A stretch of DNA of 64,000 nucleotides from CAWGXZ01 sp963826695 (GCA_963826695.1 CAWGXZ010000004.1:806001-870000), one strand, 5' to 3'; counted from the first letter of the stretch, positions 22,298 to 32,131 are shown. Numbers and translations are program-made. Notes: generated from the sequence alone by a model not told the origin.

Positions 22298-23776
22298 ATG
22301 GGAAAAGTTACCGGCTTCTTGGAATACGAGCGCGTCGAGGAGACGTATGCACCGGTTCCGTCCCGCCTGAAGAACTTCAGGGAATTCGTCATCGGCCTGA
22401 AGGAGGAAGAGGCCAAGGTGCAGACGGCGCGCTGCATGGACTGCGGCACGCCGTTTTGCAACAGCGGCTGCCCGGTCAACAACATCATCCCCGACTTCAA
22501 CGACCTGGTCTATCGCGCCGACTGGAAGAACGCCTGGCACGTTCTCGACTCGACCAATAACTTTCCCGAGTTCACGGGTCGCATCTGCCCGGCGCCGTGC
22601 GAAGCCGCGTGCGTGCTCAACGTCAACGACGATCCGGTCGGCATCAAGAGCATCGAGCACGCGATCATCGATCGCGCCTGGGCGGAAGGCTGGGTCACGC
22701 CACGGCTGCCGAAGCTGAAGACAGGCAAGTCGGTGGCGGTGGTCGGGTCCGGGCCGGCGGGACTTGCCGCGGCGCAGCAGCTGGCTCGCGCCGGTCACGA
22801 GGTGACCGTGTTCGAGAAGAACGACCGCGTCGGCGGCCTGCTGCGTTACGGCATTCCCGACTTCAAGATGGAGAAGTCGCACATCGACCGGCGCATCGCC
22901 CAGATGGAAGCCGAGGGCGTGCGCTTCCGCTGTGGCGTGCTGGTGGCGACGCTGCCCGAGAGCAGCAAGATTGCGAACTGGGCGCGCGAGTCGGTTTCCG
23001 CCGACGAGTTGCTGGCCACATTCGATGCGGTGGTGCTGAGCGGCGGCGCCGAGCAGCCGCGCGACCTGCCGGTGCCTGGGCGCGAGCTTCAGGGCGTGCA
23101 TTTCGCGATGGAGTTCCTGCCGCAGCAGAACAAGCTCAACGCCGGTGATTCGATCGACGGCCAGATTCGCGCCGACGGCAAGCACGTCATCGTCATCGGC
23201 GGCGGCGACACGGGCAGCGACTGCGTCGGCACCAGCAACCGCCACGGCGCCAAGAGCGTGACGCAGTTCGAACTGCTCGCGATGCCGCCCGAGCAGGAAT
23301 ACAAGCCGCTGGTCTGGCCGTACTGGCCGACCAAGCTGCGCACGAGCTCGAGCCACGAGGAGGGCTGCGAGCGTGAATTTGCAATTGCCACCAAGGAGTT
23401 CATCGGCGGCGAAGGCGACGAGAAGGGCCGCCTCAAGGCGTTGAAGTCGGTGCGCGTCGAGTGGCAGGGCGGCAAGATGGTCGAGGTGGCCGGCAGCGAG
23501 CAGATCCTTCCCGCCGACATGGTGCTCCTTGCGATGGGCTTCGTCAGTCCGGTCGGCAGCGTGCTCGATGCCTTCGGCGTGACCCGGGACGCACGCGGCA
23601 ACGCGCAGGCGACGACCGAAGGCACCGGCGGCTACCGCACCAATGTCGACAAGGTATTCACCGCCGGCGACATGCGCCGCGGCCAGTCGCTCGTTGTCTG
23701 GGCGATCCGCGAGGGCCGGCAAGCCGCGCAGGCGGTCGATGCCTGGCTGATGGGAGCGAGCGACCTGCCGCGCTAG
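22298..23776 (+). CDS. gltD: glutamate synthase (NADPH) small subunit
   Basis: A 492-residue beta subunit that oxidises NADPH and passes electrons to GltB through FAD and Fe-S clusters. The N-terminal 4Fe-4S ligands CMDCGTPFCNSGCP and CPAPCEAAC, the FAD site AVVGSGPAGLAAAQQ and the NADPH site VIGGGDTGSDC are visible. The ATG at 22298 (MGKVTGFLEYER) matches the conserved family N-terminus and is preferred over the GTG at 22271 that overlaps gltB. Confidence 0.97.
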   Translation: MGKVTGFLEYERVEETYAPVPSRLKNFREFVIGLKEEEAKVQTARCMDCGTPFCNSGCPVNNIIPDFNDLVYRADWKNAWHVLDSTNNFPEFTGRICPAPCEAACVLNVNDDPVGIKSIEHAIIDRAWAEGWVTPRLPKLKTGKSVAVVGSGPAGLAAAQQLARAGHEVTVFEKNDRVGGLLRYGIPDFKMEKSHIDRRIAQMEAEGVRFRCGVLVATLPESSKIANWARESVSADELLATFDAVVLSGGAEQPRDLPVPGRELQGVHFAMEFLPQQNKLNAGDSIDGQIRADGKHVIVIGGGDTGSDCVGTSNRHGAKSVTQFELLAMPPEQEYKPLVWPYWPTKLRTSSSHEEGCEREFAIATKEFIGGEGDEKGRLKALKSVRVEWQGGKMVEVAGSEQILPADMVLLAMGFVSPVGSVLDAFGVTRDARGNAQATTEGTGGYRTNVDKVFTAGDMRRGQSLVVWAIREGRQAAQAVDAWLMGASDLPR

Positions 23777-23829
23777 TGGGATCGTCTGGCGCGCCGCGCA
23801 GCCCGGCATCCGCCGATGCGGGTCACCTT

Positions 23830-24693
23830 ATGATCCGCCCGATGCAGCAAGGCAGCCCGGCGACCCCTCGACCCGTCGATCACGCGCCGGGCGGCTCACT
23901 CGTCGAGCTTCGACAGGTGACCTGCGGCTACGGCGACCGGACCATCCTTTCGAACGTCGACCTGCAGATTGCCCGTGGCGGCGTCGTCGGCCTGATGGGC
24001 ACCTCGGGCGGGGGCAAGACGACTGTGCTGCGTCTGCTGAGCGGCCAACTTGCACCATTCAGCGGCGAAGTGCGCTTCGATGGCGCCGACGTGGCCCGCA
24101 TGGACCGGGCGGCGCTGTATGCGGTGCGGCGGCGGATGGGCATGCTGTTCCAGTTCGGCGCGCTGTTCACCGACCTGACTGTCTTCGACAACGTGGCCTT
24201 CCCATTGCGCGAGCACACCCGGCTTTCCGAGCCGATGATTCGTGACCTGGTGCTGATGAAGCTGAATGCGGTCGGCCTGCGCGGCGCGCGCGATCTGCTG
24301 CCCTCGCAGATTTCAGGCGGCATGGCGCGGCGGGTGGCGCTGGCGCGCGCCATTGCGCTCGATCCGGACCTCGTCATGTACGACGAGCCGTTTGCCGGGC
24401 TCGATCCGATCGCGACCGGCGTCGTGGCCCGGCTGATCCGGGAACTCAACGATGTGCTCGGCGCCACCAGCATCGTCGTCGCCCACGATGTCGAGGAAAC
24501 TTTCGCCATCGCCGACCACATCGTCTTCGTCGCCAATGGCGGCGTGGTGGCGCAGGGCACGCCAGAGGAGATGCGCCACAGCAGCGATCCGCTGGTGCAC
24601 CAGTTCTTCAACGGCGAGGCCGACGGCCCGGTGCAATTCCACCATCCGGCCGTCCCGGCGGCGAATGATTTCGGTCTGGTTGCGGCCGCATGA
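23830..24693 (+). CDS. mlaF: phospholipid ABC transporter ATP-binding protein MlaF
   Basis: The ATPase of the MlaFEDB complex for glycerophospholipid trafficking between the membranes. Walker A is GTSGGGKTT; the Q-loop is LFQFGALF; the signature is SGGMARRVALARA; Walker B is LVMYDEPFAGLD; the switch histidine is in VAHD. The 287-residue product has an N-terminal tail and a C-terminal extension after the ATPase core (GEADGPVQFHHPAV). An ATG 12 nt later (23842) is an equally possible start: TATGAT at 23829-23834 could be a -10 element 7 nt before it. It overlaps mlaE by 4 nt. Confidence 0.95.
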   Translation: MIRPMQQGSPATPRPVDHAPGGSLVELRQVTCGYGDRTILSNVDLQIARGGVVGLMGTSGGGKTTVLRLLSGQLAPFSGEVRFDGADVARMDRAALYAVRRRMGMLFQFGALFTDLTVFDNVAFPLREHTRLSEPMIRDLVLMKLNAVGLRGARDLLPSQISGGMARRVALARAIALDPDLVMYDEPFAGLDPIATGVVARLIRELNDVLGATSIVVAHDVEETFAIADHIVFVANGGVVAQGTPEEMRHSSDPLVHQFFNGEADGPVQFHHPAVPAANDFGLVAAA

Positions 24694-25475
24694 TGCTGAC
24701 CCAATGGCTCGCCGGGCTCGGCTTCGCGGTGCGGTCCGGTCTTGCCGATATCGGCGCTGCGACGCGCCTCTTCGGCCGGCTGATTCTGCAGGGTGGTGTC
24801 GCGCTGCGCCGCTTCCGGCTGGTCAGCGAACAGATCTTCTTTCTGGGCAACCGGTCGCTGTCGATCATTGCGGTATCGGGCCTGTTCGTCGGCTTCGTGC
24901 TGGCGCTGCAGGGCTACTACACCCTGCAGCGCTACGGGTCCGCCGAGGCGGTCGGGTTGCTCGTCGCGTTGAGCCTGGTCCGTGAACTCGGTCCGGTGGT
25001 GACGGCGCTGCTCTTCGCCGGGCGCGCGGGAACCTCGCTGACGGCGGAAATCGGCCTGATGAAGGCGGGCGAGCAACTGGCCGCGATGGAAGTCATGGCC
25101 GTCGACCCGGTGCCCCGCGTGCTGGCACCGCGCTTCTGGGCCGGGCTGATCGTCATGCCGCTTCTCGCGGCGGTGTTCAGCGCGGTCGGCATCTTCGGCG
25201 GCTGGCTGGTGGCGGTGCCACTGATCAGCGTCGATGCAGGCTCCTTCTGGTCGCAAATGCAGGGGGGCGTCGATGTGCGCAACGACATCGGCAACGGCGT
25301 CGTGAAGAGCATCGTCTTCGGCATCACGGTGACCTTCGTGGCGCTGCTGCAGGGGTGGCGCTGCAAGCCGACGCCCGAGGGCGTCGCCAAGGCAACGACG
25401 CGAACCGTCGTGATGGCGTCGCTGGCCGTGCTGGCGCTCGACTTCATCCTGACGGCCATGATGTTTTCGGTCTGA
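24690..25475 (+). CDS. mlaE: phospholipid ABC transporter permease MlaE
   Basis: A 261-residue inner-membrane permease of the MlaE/TTG2 family. Conserved motifs include FVGFVLALQGYYTLQRYG, LVRELGPVVTALLFAGRAGTSLTAEIGLMKAGEQL and the C-terminal GWRCKPTPEGVAKATT. About five membrane helices are apparent. Known role: forms the transmembrane dimer of the MlaFEDB complex. It starts ATGATG overlapping the mlaF stop. Confidence 0.95.
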   Translation: MMLTQWLAGLGFAVRSGLADIGAATRLFGRLILQGGVALRRFRLVSEQIFFLGNRSLSIIAVSGLFVGFVLALQGYYTLQRYGSAEAVGLLVALSLVRELGPVVTALLFAGRAGTSLTAEIGLMKAGEQLAAMEVMAVDPVPRVLAPRFWAGLIVMPLLAAVFSAVGIFGGWLVAVPLISVDAGSFWSQMQGGVDVRNDIGNGVVKSIVFGITVTFVALLQGWRCKPTPEGVAKATTRTVVMASLAVLALDFILTAMMFSV

Positions 25476-25502
25476 GCGGACCGCACGAAAAAGGATTTCC
25501 GG

Positions 25503-25994
25503 GTGCAAAAGTCTCGACATGATGTCTGGGTCGGCCTCTTCGTGGTCATCGGCGCGGCGGCGCTGCTTGCGCTGGCGCTGAAGGCCGGCAACCTGCTCAA
25601 CCTGAGCTTTGCCGACACCTACCCCGTCGTCGCGCGCTTCGACAACATCGGCGGGCTGAAGGTGCGAGCCGCGGTGAAGAGCGCGGGGGTGGTGGTCGGC
25701 CGGGTCGAGTCGATCAGCTTCAACGACAAGGCGTTCCAGGCCCAGGTGCAGATGCAGCTCGAGAAGCGCTTCGCCTTCCCCAAGGACACGTCGGCGAAGA
25801 TACTGACTTCGGGCCTGCTGGGTGAGCAGTACATCGGCCTGGATGGCGGCGGCGACAGTGTCAATCTGGCTGCGGGCGATGTCATCAGCGACACCCAGTC
25901 GGCGGTGGTGCTGGAGAATCTGATCAGCCAATTCCTTTTCAACAAGGCCGCCGACTCGGGCAGTCCGGCGCTGACCGACGGAGCGCCGAAATGA
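25503..25994 (+). CDS. mlaD: phospholipid transport substrate-binding protein MlaD
   Basis: A 163-residue MCE-domain protein anchored by one N-terminal membrane helix (about 9-30). The MCE fold shows VVARFDNIGGLKVRAAVKSAGVVVGRVESI and the hydrophobic LTSGLLGEQYIGLDGGG. Known role: a periplasmic hexameric ring that conducts phospholipid between MlaC and MlaE. It starts at GTG (25503) with AAGGAT as the ribosome-binding site, and its end overlaps mlaA by 4 nt. Confidence 0.95.
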   Translation: MQKSRHDVWVGLFVVIGAAALLALALKAGNLLNLSFADTYPVVARFDNIGGLKVRAAVKSAGVVVGRVESISFNDKAFQAQVQMQLEKRFAFPKDTSAKILTSGLLGEQYIGLDGGGDSVNLAAGDVISDTQSAVVLENLISQFLFNKAADSGSPALTDGAPK

Positions 25995-26764
25995 ACCTCG
26001 CCTCACCTGCATTGAAATCCGGCCTTCGCTGCGCTTTAGCCGGTTTGGCCCTGGCGTTGCTTGCCGGATGCGCCACACCGGGCGCCAGGACCGCGGCCCA
26101 GCGGCTCGACCCCTGGGAGGCGTGGAACCGCAAGGTCTTCGTTTTCAACGAACGCCTCGACGAAAGCATTCTGCGGCCCACGGCGACGGCCTACAGCCGG
26201 GCCGTGCCGCGGCTGGTCCGGGTCGGCATCGACAACTTCTTCAACAACGCGCGCGACGCCTGGTCCGGCATCAACAACCTGCTGCAAGCCAAGTTCGGCG
26301 CCGCCGCGCACGACGTCATGCGTGTCGGTACCAACACGTTCTTCGGTCTCGGTGGGTTGATCGACTTTGCCTCCGAGATGGGCTTCCAGCATACGTACGA
26401 GGACTTCGGCCAGACGCTCGGGCGGTGGGGCGTCGGTGCCGGCGCCTATGTCATGTTGCCTGTGCTCGGCCCCTCGACGGTGCGCGATGCCGCTGCGCTT
26501 CCGCTCGACCGCATGGCAGCACCGGAAGTGTGGATCAGCGGTGGCGGTGCGGTCAGCGGGCTGACCGCCCTGCATCTGGTCAATACCCGGGCAGGCCTGC
26601 TGCAGGCCAGCAACGTCGTCGACGACATCGCCCTGGACAAGTACACGTTCATTCGCGATGCCTACCTCCAGCGGCGCCGAAGCCTGGTGCTCGACGGCAA
26701 CGACGAAGGCGGTGGCGACTACGCGCCCGCGGAGGAAGTTCCGCCGGAACCGCGGAAACGCTAA
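25991..26764 (+). CDS. mlaA: outer-membrane phospholipid transport lipoprotein MlaA (VacJ)
   Basis: A 257-residue lipoprotein with lipobox LLAGCAT (C27). The MlaA motifs DPWEAWNRKVFVFNE, NNLLQAKFGAAAHDVMRVGTN and FGQTLGRWGVGAGAYVMLPVLGPST are present. Known role: an outer-membrane channel, associated with porins, that removes mislocalised phospholipid from the outer leaflet and passes it to MlaC. In this operon it sits between mlaD and mlaC, the usual betaproteobacterial order. The Asp/Glu/Pro-rich tail is poorly conserved. Confidence 0.95.
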   Translation: MNLASPALKSGLRCALAGLALALLAGCATPGARTAAQRLDPWEAWNRKVFVFNERLDESILRPTATAYSRAVPRLVRVGIDNFFNNARDAWSGINNLLQAKFGAAAHDVMRVGTNTFFGLGGLIDFASEMGFQHTYEDFGQTLGRWGVGAGAYVMLPVLGPSTVRDAAALPLDRMAAPEVWISGGGAVSGLTALHLVNTRAGLLQASNVVDDIALDKYTFIRDAYLQRRRSLVLDGNDEGGGDYAPAEEVPPEPRKR

Positions 26765-26893
26765 AGCCGCGTTTCGGCGCCCGATGAACTTTCAAGTCCG
26801 ACGTCGACTCGGAGCGTCAGGCGCCACGGCAACGACGGACTCGTCGGAGCAATCGCCCGGCCCCCCCTGTTCATCATCAAGAAGGAATAAGCA

Positions 26894-27502
26894 ATGCGTT
26901 TCCCCCGTTTCCTGGCCTTCCTGGCTGCGCCGTTGCTGGCTTTTTCGGTACACGCCGCCGAAGCCCCCGATGCGCTGATCAAGCGGATTTCGGACGAGGT
27001 CCTGCAGGCGGTCAAGGCCGACCCGACGATCAAGTCCGGCGACACCCAGAAGGTGGTTGCGCTGGTCGACTCCAAGGTGATGCCGCACATCGACTTCCGG
27101 CGGATGACGGCGTCGGCGGTCGGTCGCCACTGGCGCGAGGCCACGCCCGAGCAGCAAAAGCGGCTGCAGGACGAATTCAAGACGCTCCTCGTGCGCACCT
27201 ATGCCGGCGCACTGAACGAGGTCGAGGACCAGACCGTCCAGATCCGGCCGACGCGTGCCCAGCCCGGCGACAAGGAAGTGATCGTGCGGACCGAGGTCCG
27301 CGGGCGTGGCGATCCGATTCAGCTCGACTACCGACTTTCGCAGATCGGCGACAGCTGGAAGATCTACGACGTCAATGTTCTCGGCGTCTGGCTGGTGCAG
27401 AACTACCGCAACAGCTTCGCGCAGGAGATCGGCAGCAACGGCGTCGACGCCCTGATCGCCAAGCTGGCCGAACGCAACAAGGCCGCGGCACGAAAGTCGT
27501 GA
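26894..27502 (+). CDS. mlaC: periplasmic phospholipid-binding protein MlaC
   Basis: A 202-residue soluble carrier with a signal peptide cleaved after VHA (about residue 21). The Tol-Tol-Ttg2 (MlaC) fold shows VMPHIDFRRMTASAVGRHWREATPEQQKRLQDEFKTLL and SWKIYDVNVLGVWLVQNYRNSF. Known role: shuttles phospholipid between MlaA and MlaD. A 129-nt gap separates it from mlaA, the longest in this operon, with AAGGAA as the ribosome-binding site. Confidence 0.95.
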   Translation: MRFPRFLAFLAAPLLAFSVHAAEAPDALIKRISDEVLQAVKADPTIKSGDTQKVVALVDSKVMPHIDFRRMTASAVGRHWREATPEQQKRLQDEFKTLLVRTYAGALNEVEDQTVQIRPTRAQPGDKEVIVRTEVRGRGDPIQLDYRLSQIGDSWKIYDVNVLGVWLVQNYRNSFAQEIGSNGVDALIAKLAERNKAAARKS

Positions 27503-27837
27503 GTGCAGCGTCGCCCGGTCGCCTGCCGGCGGTGCTGACGCACCGCGAGGCGTCCGAGGCGCTTCAGGCGATCGGGCTGCCCGGGGGCGTTGCCGCGGCA
27601 GCAGGCCAGCCTGCCGAATGGCGTATCGATGCGTCGGACCTGACCGACTTCGATTCATCGGCCCTCGCAGTGCTGCTCGAATGTCGGCGGCAGGCGAGTG
27701 CGGCCGGGGCTTCGTTGGTGGTCGAAGCTGCCCCCGCAAAGCTGACCCGGCTCGCACAGCTGTACGGCGTCGACGAGTTGCTGCTCGGCAAAGCCGAAAC
27801 GTCTTCCGCGAGCGGGATGCCGCTGGAGTCGCTCTAG
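27499..27837 (+). CDS. mlaB: STAS-domain protein MlaB
   Basis: A 112-residue STAS-domain protein that completes the Mla operon. The phosphoacceptor-like region DASDLTDFDSSALAVLLECRRQ is clear; the serine pair follows the conserved Asp-Phe. Known role: binds MlaF and supports assembly and ATPase activity of the MlaFEDB complex. It starts at a GTG overlapping the mlaC stop (GTGA). It converges with zwf across a 134-bp gap. Confidence 0.9.
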   Translation: MSAASPGRLPAVLTHREASEALQAIGLPGGVAAAAGQPAEWRIDASDLTDFDSSALAVLLECRRQASAAGASLVVEAAPAKLTRLAQLYGVDELLLGKAETSSASGMPLESL

Positions 27838-27971
27838 GGGTACTCTGGCCCGGCCGTGCTGCCGACCGAGACTGCGGCGAACGCCGACTTTTCCGATTCG
27901 CTGCAGCTACCACCGGCGGCCAGGCGCCGGCATTGCCGATGCGTTGGGGCACCCTGAAGGTCGGACCTCGC

Positions 27972-29453
27972 TCACTGCTCTTCGGCCCAGGCGAAGCCGT
28001 CGCGTGCCACCAGCGCACTGGCCGCAGCAGGACCCCAGGTCCCGGCGGCGTACGGACGTGGTCCGCCGAGCGCCTCGTCGTCGCGGCGCCATGCCTTGAG
28101 GATCGGCTCGACCCAGCGCCACGCTTGCTCCTGCTCGTCGCTGCGCACGAACAGGTTGAGCCGGCCGGCAATCGCCTCCAGCAGCAAACGCTCGTAGGCG
28201 CCCACCCGGTTCTCGGCAAAGGCCTTGTCGAAATCCAGGTCGAGCGACACCGGTGACAACGCTTCCGACTGGCCTGCGCCCTTGGCTGCGAGCAGGTGCA
28301 GTTCGAGCCCGTCCTCGGGCTGCAATTTGATGACCAGTTTGTTCGGCGGGTTGTTTCCGGGAAAGATGCTGTGCGGCGTCGGCCTGAAGTTCACCACGAT
28401 CTGCGCGTCGCGTGCTGCCAGCCGCTTGCCGGTGCGCAGGTAGAAGGGCACGCCGGCCCAGCGCCAGTTCTGCACCTCGGTGCGCAGGGCAACGAAGGTC
28501 TCGCAGCGGCTGGCTGCGGGCACCTTGGCTTCTTCGAGATAGCCGGCAGCCGGGCTCCCGTCGGCCGTGCCGCGACGGTACTGCCCGCGCACCACATCGC
28601 GCAGCACGCTTTCTTCGGTAAACGGCTTCAGCGATCGCAGCACCTTGAGCTTCTCGTCGCGGATTGCGTCGGCGTCGTTGCGCGAGGGCGGCTCCATGGC
28701 AACCATCGTCAACAACTGCAGCGCATGGTTCTGGATCATGTCGCGCAGCGCGCCGGTGCGGTCGTAGAAGTCGCCACGCGTGCCGACGCCCAGGCCTTCG
28801 GCGAGCGTGATCTGGATGTTGGCGATGCATTCGCGCCGCCACAAAGGCTCGAAAAGCGCATTGCCGAAGCGCAGCGCCATCAGGTTCTGCACCGACGGTT
28901 TGCCGAGGTAGTGGTCGATGCGGAAGGCCTGCCGCTCGCCGAACACCGACCGGATGACGCGGTTGATCTCCTGGGCACTGGCCAGGTCGTGTCCGAGCGG
29001 CTTCTCGACCACGACCCGGACTTTCGGCCCGTTCAGGCCGACCTGGCCGAGCTGGGCACAAATTTCGGGGAACAGGTGCGGACTGGTCGCCAGATACAGC
29101 ACCATCGTGTCGGCGCCCTGGCCGTCGCTGACGAACGCATCGTTGCGGCTTTCGAGCCACTGCTTCAGACCGCCGTAGTGCTCGGGCTGCGACAGGTCCA
29201 TGCGCCGGTAGTGCAGCAGTTCGGCAAAGCGGTCGAACTCCTCGTCCTTCGGCCGCTTGGCGCCCTCGACCTCCTGAAAGCGACCCTTGAGCCACTGGCG
29301 GTAGGCGTCGTCGCCTTGCTCGTCGCGGGCGACGGCGAGAATGCGTCCCCCCGCCGGCAGCTTGCCGTGGCGAAAGGCCTGAAAGAGGGCCGGCATCAGC
29401 TTGCGCCATGTCAGGTCGCCGGTGCCGCCAAAAAGTACGAGGTCGAAGGACAT
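27972..29453 (-). CDS. zwf: glucose-6-phosphate dehydrogenase
   Basis: A 493-residue NADP-dependent enzyme that oxidises glucose-6-phosphate to 6-phosphogluconolactone. The dinucleotide fingerprint LFGGTGDLTWRKLMPAL is at the N-terminus. The substrate-binding signature RIDHYLGKPSVQNLMALRF holds the catalytic histidine region, and VVVEKPLGHDL the conserved EKPxG. Length is that of the family. It is divergent from tal-pgi, so the pentose-phosphate genes form one locus; no gnd, pgl or edd is inside the window next to it. Confidence 0.96.
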   Translation of the reverse strand: MSFDLVLFGGTGDLTWRKLMPALFQAFRHGKLPAGGRILAVARDEQGDDAYRQWLKGRFQEVEGAKRPKDEEFDRFAELLHYRRMDLSQPEHYGGLKQWLESRNDAFVSDGQGADTMVLYLATSPHLFPEICAQLGQVGLNGPKVRVVVEKPLGHDLASAQEINRVIRSVFGERQAFRIDHYLGKPSVQNLMALRFGNALFEPLWRRECIANIQITLAEGLGVGTRGDFYDRTGALRDMIQNHALQLLTMVAMEPPSRNDADAIRDEKLKVLRSLKPFTEESVLRDVVRGQYRRGTADGSPAAGYLEEAKVPAASRCETFVALRTEVQNWRWAGVPFYLRTGKRLAARDAQIVVNFRPTPHSIFPGNNPPNKLVIKLQPEDGLELHLLAAKGAGQSEALSPVSLDLDFDKAFAENRVGAYERLLLEAIAGRLNLFVRSDEQEQAWRWVEPILKAWRRDDEALGGPRPYAAGTWGPAAASALVARDGFAWAEEQ

Positions 29454-29585
29454 GCGGGACGGTCACCGCCGTGGCGGCCTGTAATAGAGTCGACTTCGGA
29501 TGATGCCGGCGTTCGACGTGCCGGTCAAAGCGGCCCGACGGCGCAACGTGACGCCGGGCAGGAACACCGCCTGCGAGGACACTGG

Positions 29586-30533
29586 ATGAATCAACTCGAG
29601 CAACTCAAGCAGTACACGACGGTCGTAGCCGACACAGGCAATTTCCGCGACCTGGCGGCGTTTGCGCCGCGCGATGCCACGACCAATCCGTCGTTGATCC
29701 TCAAGGCGGTGCAGCAGCCGGCCTATGCCCCGCTGCTCGCGGAGGTGGTCGAGGCCGAGCGCGGACGCCCGTTGGTCGACACGATCGACCAGCTGCTGGT
29801 GCGTTTCGGCGTGGAAATCCTGCAGGTGGTGCCCGGTCGTGTCTCGACCGAAGTCGATGCCCGGCTCGCCTTCGATGCCGCCGCCAGCGTGGCCCGCGCG
29901 CACCGGTTGATGGCGCTCTACGAGGAGGCGGGGATCAGCCGCGAACGGGTGTTGATCAAGCTGGCCGCCACCTGGGAGGGCATTCAGGCAGCACGGATAC
30001 TCGAGCACGAGGGCATCCACTGCAACCTGACGCTGCTGTTCTCGTTCTGCCAGGCAGTGACCTGCGGCGATGCGGGCGTCAAGCTGATTTCGCCGTTCGT
30101 CGGCCGCATCTACGACTGGCACAGGAAGTCCGCCGGTTCCACATGGGACGAAGCGGCCCGCGCTGGCGCCAACGACCCGGGCGTCCAGTCGGTGCGGCAG
30201 ATCTACACCTACTTCAAGAAATTCGACATCGCGACCGAAGTCATGGGCGCAAGCTTTCGCAACATCGGCCAGATCCGCGCACTGGCAGGCTGCGACCTGC
30301 TGACGATCAGCCCCGATCTGCTGGCCGAGCTGCAGGCGAGCGACCAGCCGCTCGAACGTGCGCTCGACCCCGAAACGGTACGTCAGGCGCCGATCCATGC
30401 GTGTGCCTTCAATGAATCGGGGTTCCGCTACGCGCTGAACGAGGATGCGATGGCAACCGAGAAGCTCGCCGAAGGCATCCGCGCCTTTGCCGCGGATGCG
30501 CGCAAGCTCGACCAGCTGGTGGAGTCGCTGTGA
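29586..30533 (+). CDS. tal: transaldolase
   Basis: A 315-residue TalB-type transaldolase moving a dihydroxyacetone unit between sugar phosphates. DATTNPSLILKA holds the conserved active-site aspartate, and VLIKLAATWEGIQAA holds the Schiff-base lysine. IYDWHRKSAG and the C-terminal FNESGFRYALNEDAMATEKLAEGIR agree with the family. The ATG at 29586 follows GAGGA; an upstream open frame is antisense to zwf. It overlaps pgi by 4 nt (GTGA). Confidence 0.96.
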   Translation: MNQLEQLKQYTTVVADTGNFRDLAAFAPRDATTNPSLILKAVQQPAYAPLLAEVVEAERGRPLVDTIDQLLVRFGVEILQVVPGRVSTEVDARLAFDAAASVARAHRLMALYEEAGISRERVLIKLAATWEGIQAARILEHEGIHCNLTLLFSFCQAVTCGDAGVKLISPFVGRIYDWHRKSAGSTWDEAARAGANDPGVQSVRQIYTYFKKFDIATEVMGASFRNIGQIRALAGCDLLTISPDLLAELQASDQPLERALDPETVRQAPIHACAFNESGFRYALNEDAMATEKLAEGIRAFAADARKLDQLVESL

Positions 30534-32131
30534 GCACGGGGGTCCGCTGCGATCGCACCGAAGCCTGGGCGGCCCTTGCCGGCCACTACGTCGCGCACGG
30601 TCGCGACTTCGACCTGCGCCAGGCCTTCGCGCAGGATGCAGGGCGCTTCGAACGCTGGTGGTTCGAGGCGCCGGAAGTCTTTGCCGACCTGTCGAAGAAC
30701 CGCATCGACACCGCTGCGCTGCATTTCCTGCTCGACCTGGCGCGCGAGTGCGGCGTGGAAGCGCGGCGCGATGCGATGCTGGGCGGCGAGCCCATCAATG
30801 CCAGCGAGGGCCGTGCGGTGCTGCACACCGCGCTGCGCGCGCCGCCCGGGGCAACGGGGGCCCGGGCCGAGGTGCACGGCGTCCTCGACGCGATGCTCGC
30901 GTATGCCGAAAGCGTCCGCGACACCGCGGCCAGCGGCATTCGCGACATCGTCAACATCGGCATCGGCGGCAGCGACCTGGGGCCGCAGATGGCGGTGCCG
31001 GCGCTCGACGGTTTCTGCCACCCCGCCCTGCGGCTGCATTTCGTCTCCAACGTCGACGGCCACGATCTGATGCCGGTGCTGCGCAAGCTGCAGCCGGCAA
31101 AGACGCTGTTCGTCATCGCGAGCAAGACCTTCACCACCCAGGAAACGATGGCCAATGCGCGCGCCGCAAAGGCCTGGTTCCTGGCGAACGGGGGCGTCGA
31201 TGTGGGCCGGCATTTCGTCGCCACCACGACGAACGTCGCGGCCGCAGCCGAGTTCGGCATTTCCACCACCTTCGGCTTCTGGGACTGGGTCGGTGGCCGC
31301 TACTCGCTGTGGAGCGCGATCGGCCTGCCGATCGCGCTGGCCATCGGCTCGGAGAATTTCCGCGCGATGCTCGCCGGTGCCCATGCGATGGACCGGCACT
31401 TTGCCGAGACGCCGCTCGAGCGCAACCTGCCGGTGTTGCTGGCGCTGATCGACGTCTGGTACCGGAATTTCCATGGCTTCGGCAGCCGCTGCGTGGCGCC
31501 CTACCACCAGGGGTTGCGGCGCTTGCCGGCATACCTGCAGCAGCTCGAGATGGAATCGAACGGCAAGGGTGTCGACCGCGATGGACAGGCGCTGCCGTTT
31601 GCGACCAGCCCGGTCGTCTGGGGCGAGCCGGGAACCAACGGCCAGCACGCCTTTTTCCAGATGCTGCACCAGGGCACCGACGTGGTGCCGCTCGAGTTCA
31701 TCGCCGTGCGCCGACCGATGCACGCGCTGGCCGAGCAGCACCGCATGCTGCTGGCCAATTGCCTCGCGCAGTCGCAGGCCCTGATGCTGGGCAAGACGGC
31801 CGAGCAGGCGCGTGCTGAACAAGGCCCGGCTGCAGCGTCGGCGGTCGATGCCGACTCGCTGGCCCGGCAGCGCAGCTTTCCGGGCAACCGGCCGAGCACG
31901 ACACTGCTGCTCGACCGGCTGACCCCGGCGTCGCTCGGTGCGCTGATCGCCCTCTACGAGCACCGGGTCTTCGTCTGCGGCGCCATCTGGGGCATCAACA
32001 GCTTCGACCAGTGGGGCGTCGAGCTCGGCAAGGCGCTCTGCAACGACCTGCTGCCGCGCTTCGCGAGTGGCGACGCCGGGGGGCTCGATGCCTCGACGGC
32101 CGGGCAGATGCGCTGGCTTCGCCAGGGGTGA
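30530..32131 (+). CDS. pgi: glucose-6-phosphate isomerase
   Basis: A 533-residue enzyme interconverting glucose-6-phosphate and fructose-6-phosphate. NIGIGGSDLGPQM, FVIASKTFTTQETMANA, WGEPGTNGQHAFFQMLHQGTD (catalytic Glu and His) and SFDQWGVELGK (catalytic Lys) are all intact. It starts at a GTG overlapping tal. Its last codons overlap the GTG of the next gene. Placement of tal and pgi together opposite zwf links glycolysis and the pentose-phosphate pathway. Confidence 0.96.
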   Translation: MSTGVRCDRTEAWAALAGHYVAHGRDFDLRQAFAQDAGRFERWWFEAPEVFADLSKNRIDTAALHFLLDLARECGVEARRDAMLGGEPINASEGRAVLHTALRAPPGATGARAEVHGVLDAMLAYAESVRDTAASGIRDIVNIGIGGSDLGPQMAVPALDGFCHPALRLHFVSNVDGHDLMPVLRKLQPAKTLFVIASKTFTTQETMANARAAKAWFLANGGVDVGRHFVATTTNVAAAAEFGISTTFGFWDWVGGRYSLWSAIGLPIALAIGSENFRAMLAGAHAMDRHFAETPLERNLPVLLALIDVWYRNFHGFGSRCVAPYHQGLRRLPAYLQQLEMESNGKGVDRDGQALPFATSPVVWGEPGTNGQHAFFQMLHQGTDVVPLEFIAVRRPMHALAEQHRMLLANCLAQSQALMLGKTAEQARAEQGPAAASAVDADSLARQRSFPGNRPSTTLLLDRLTPASLGALIALYEHRVFVCGAIWGINSFDQWGVELGKALCNDLLPRFASGDAGGLDASTAGQMRWLRQG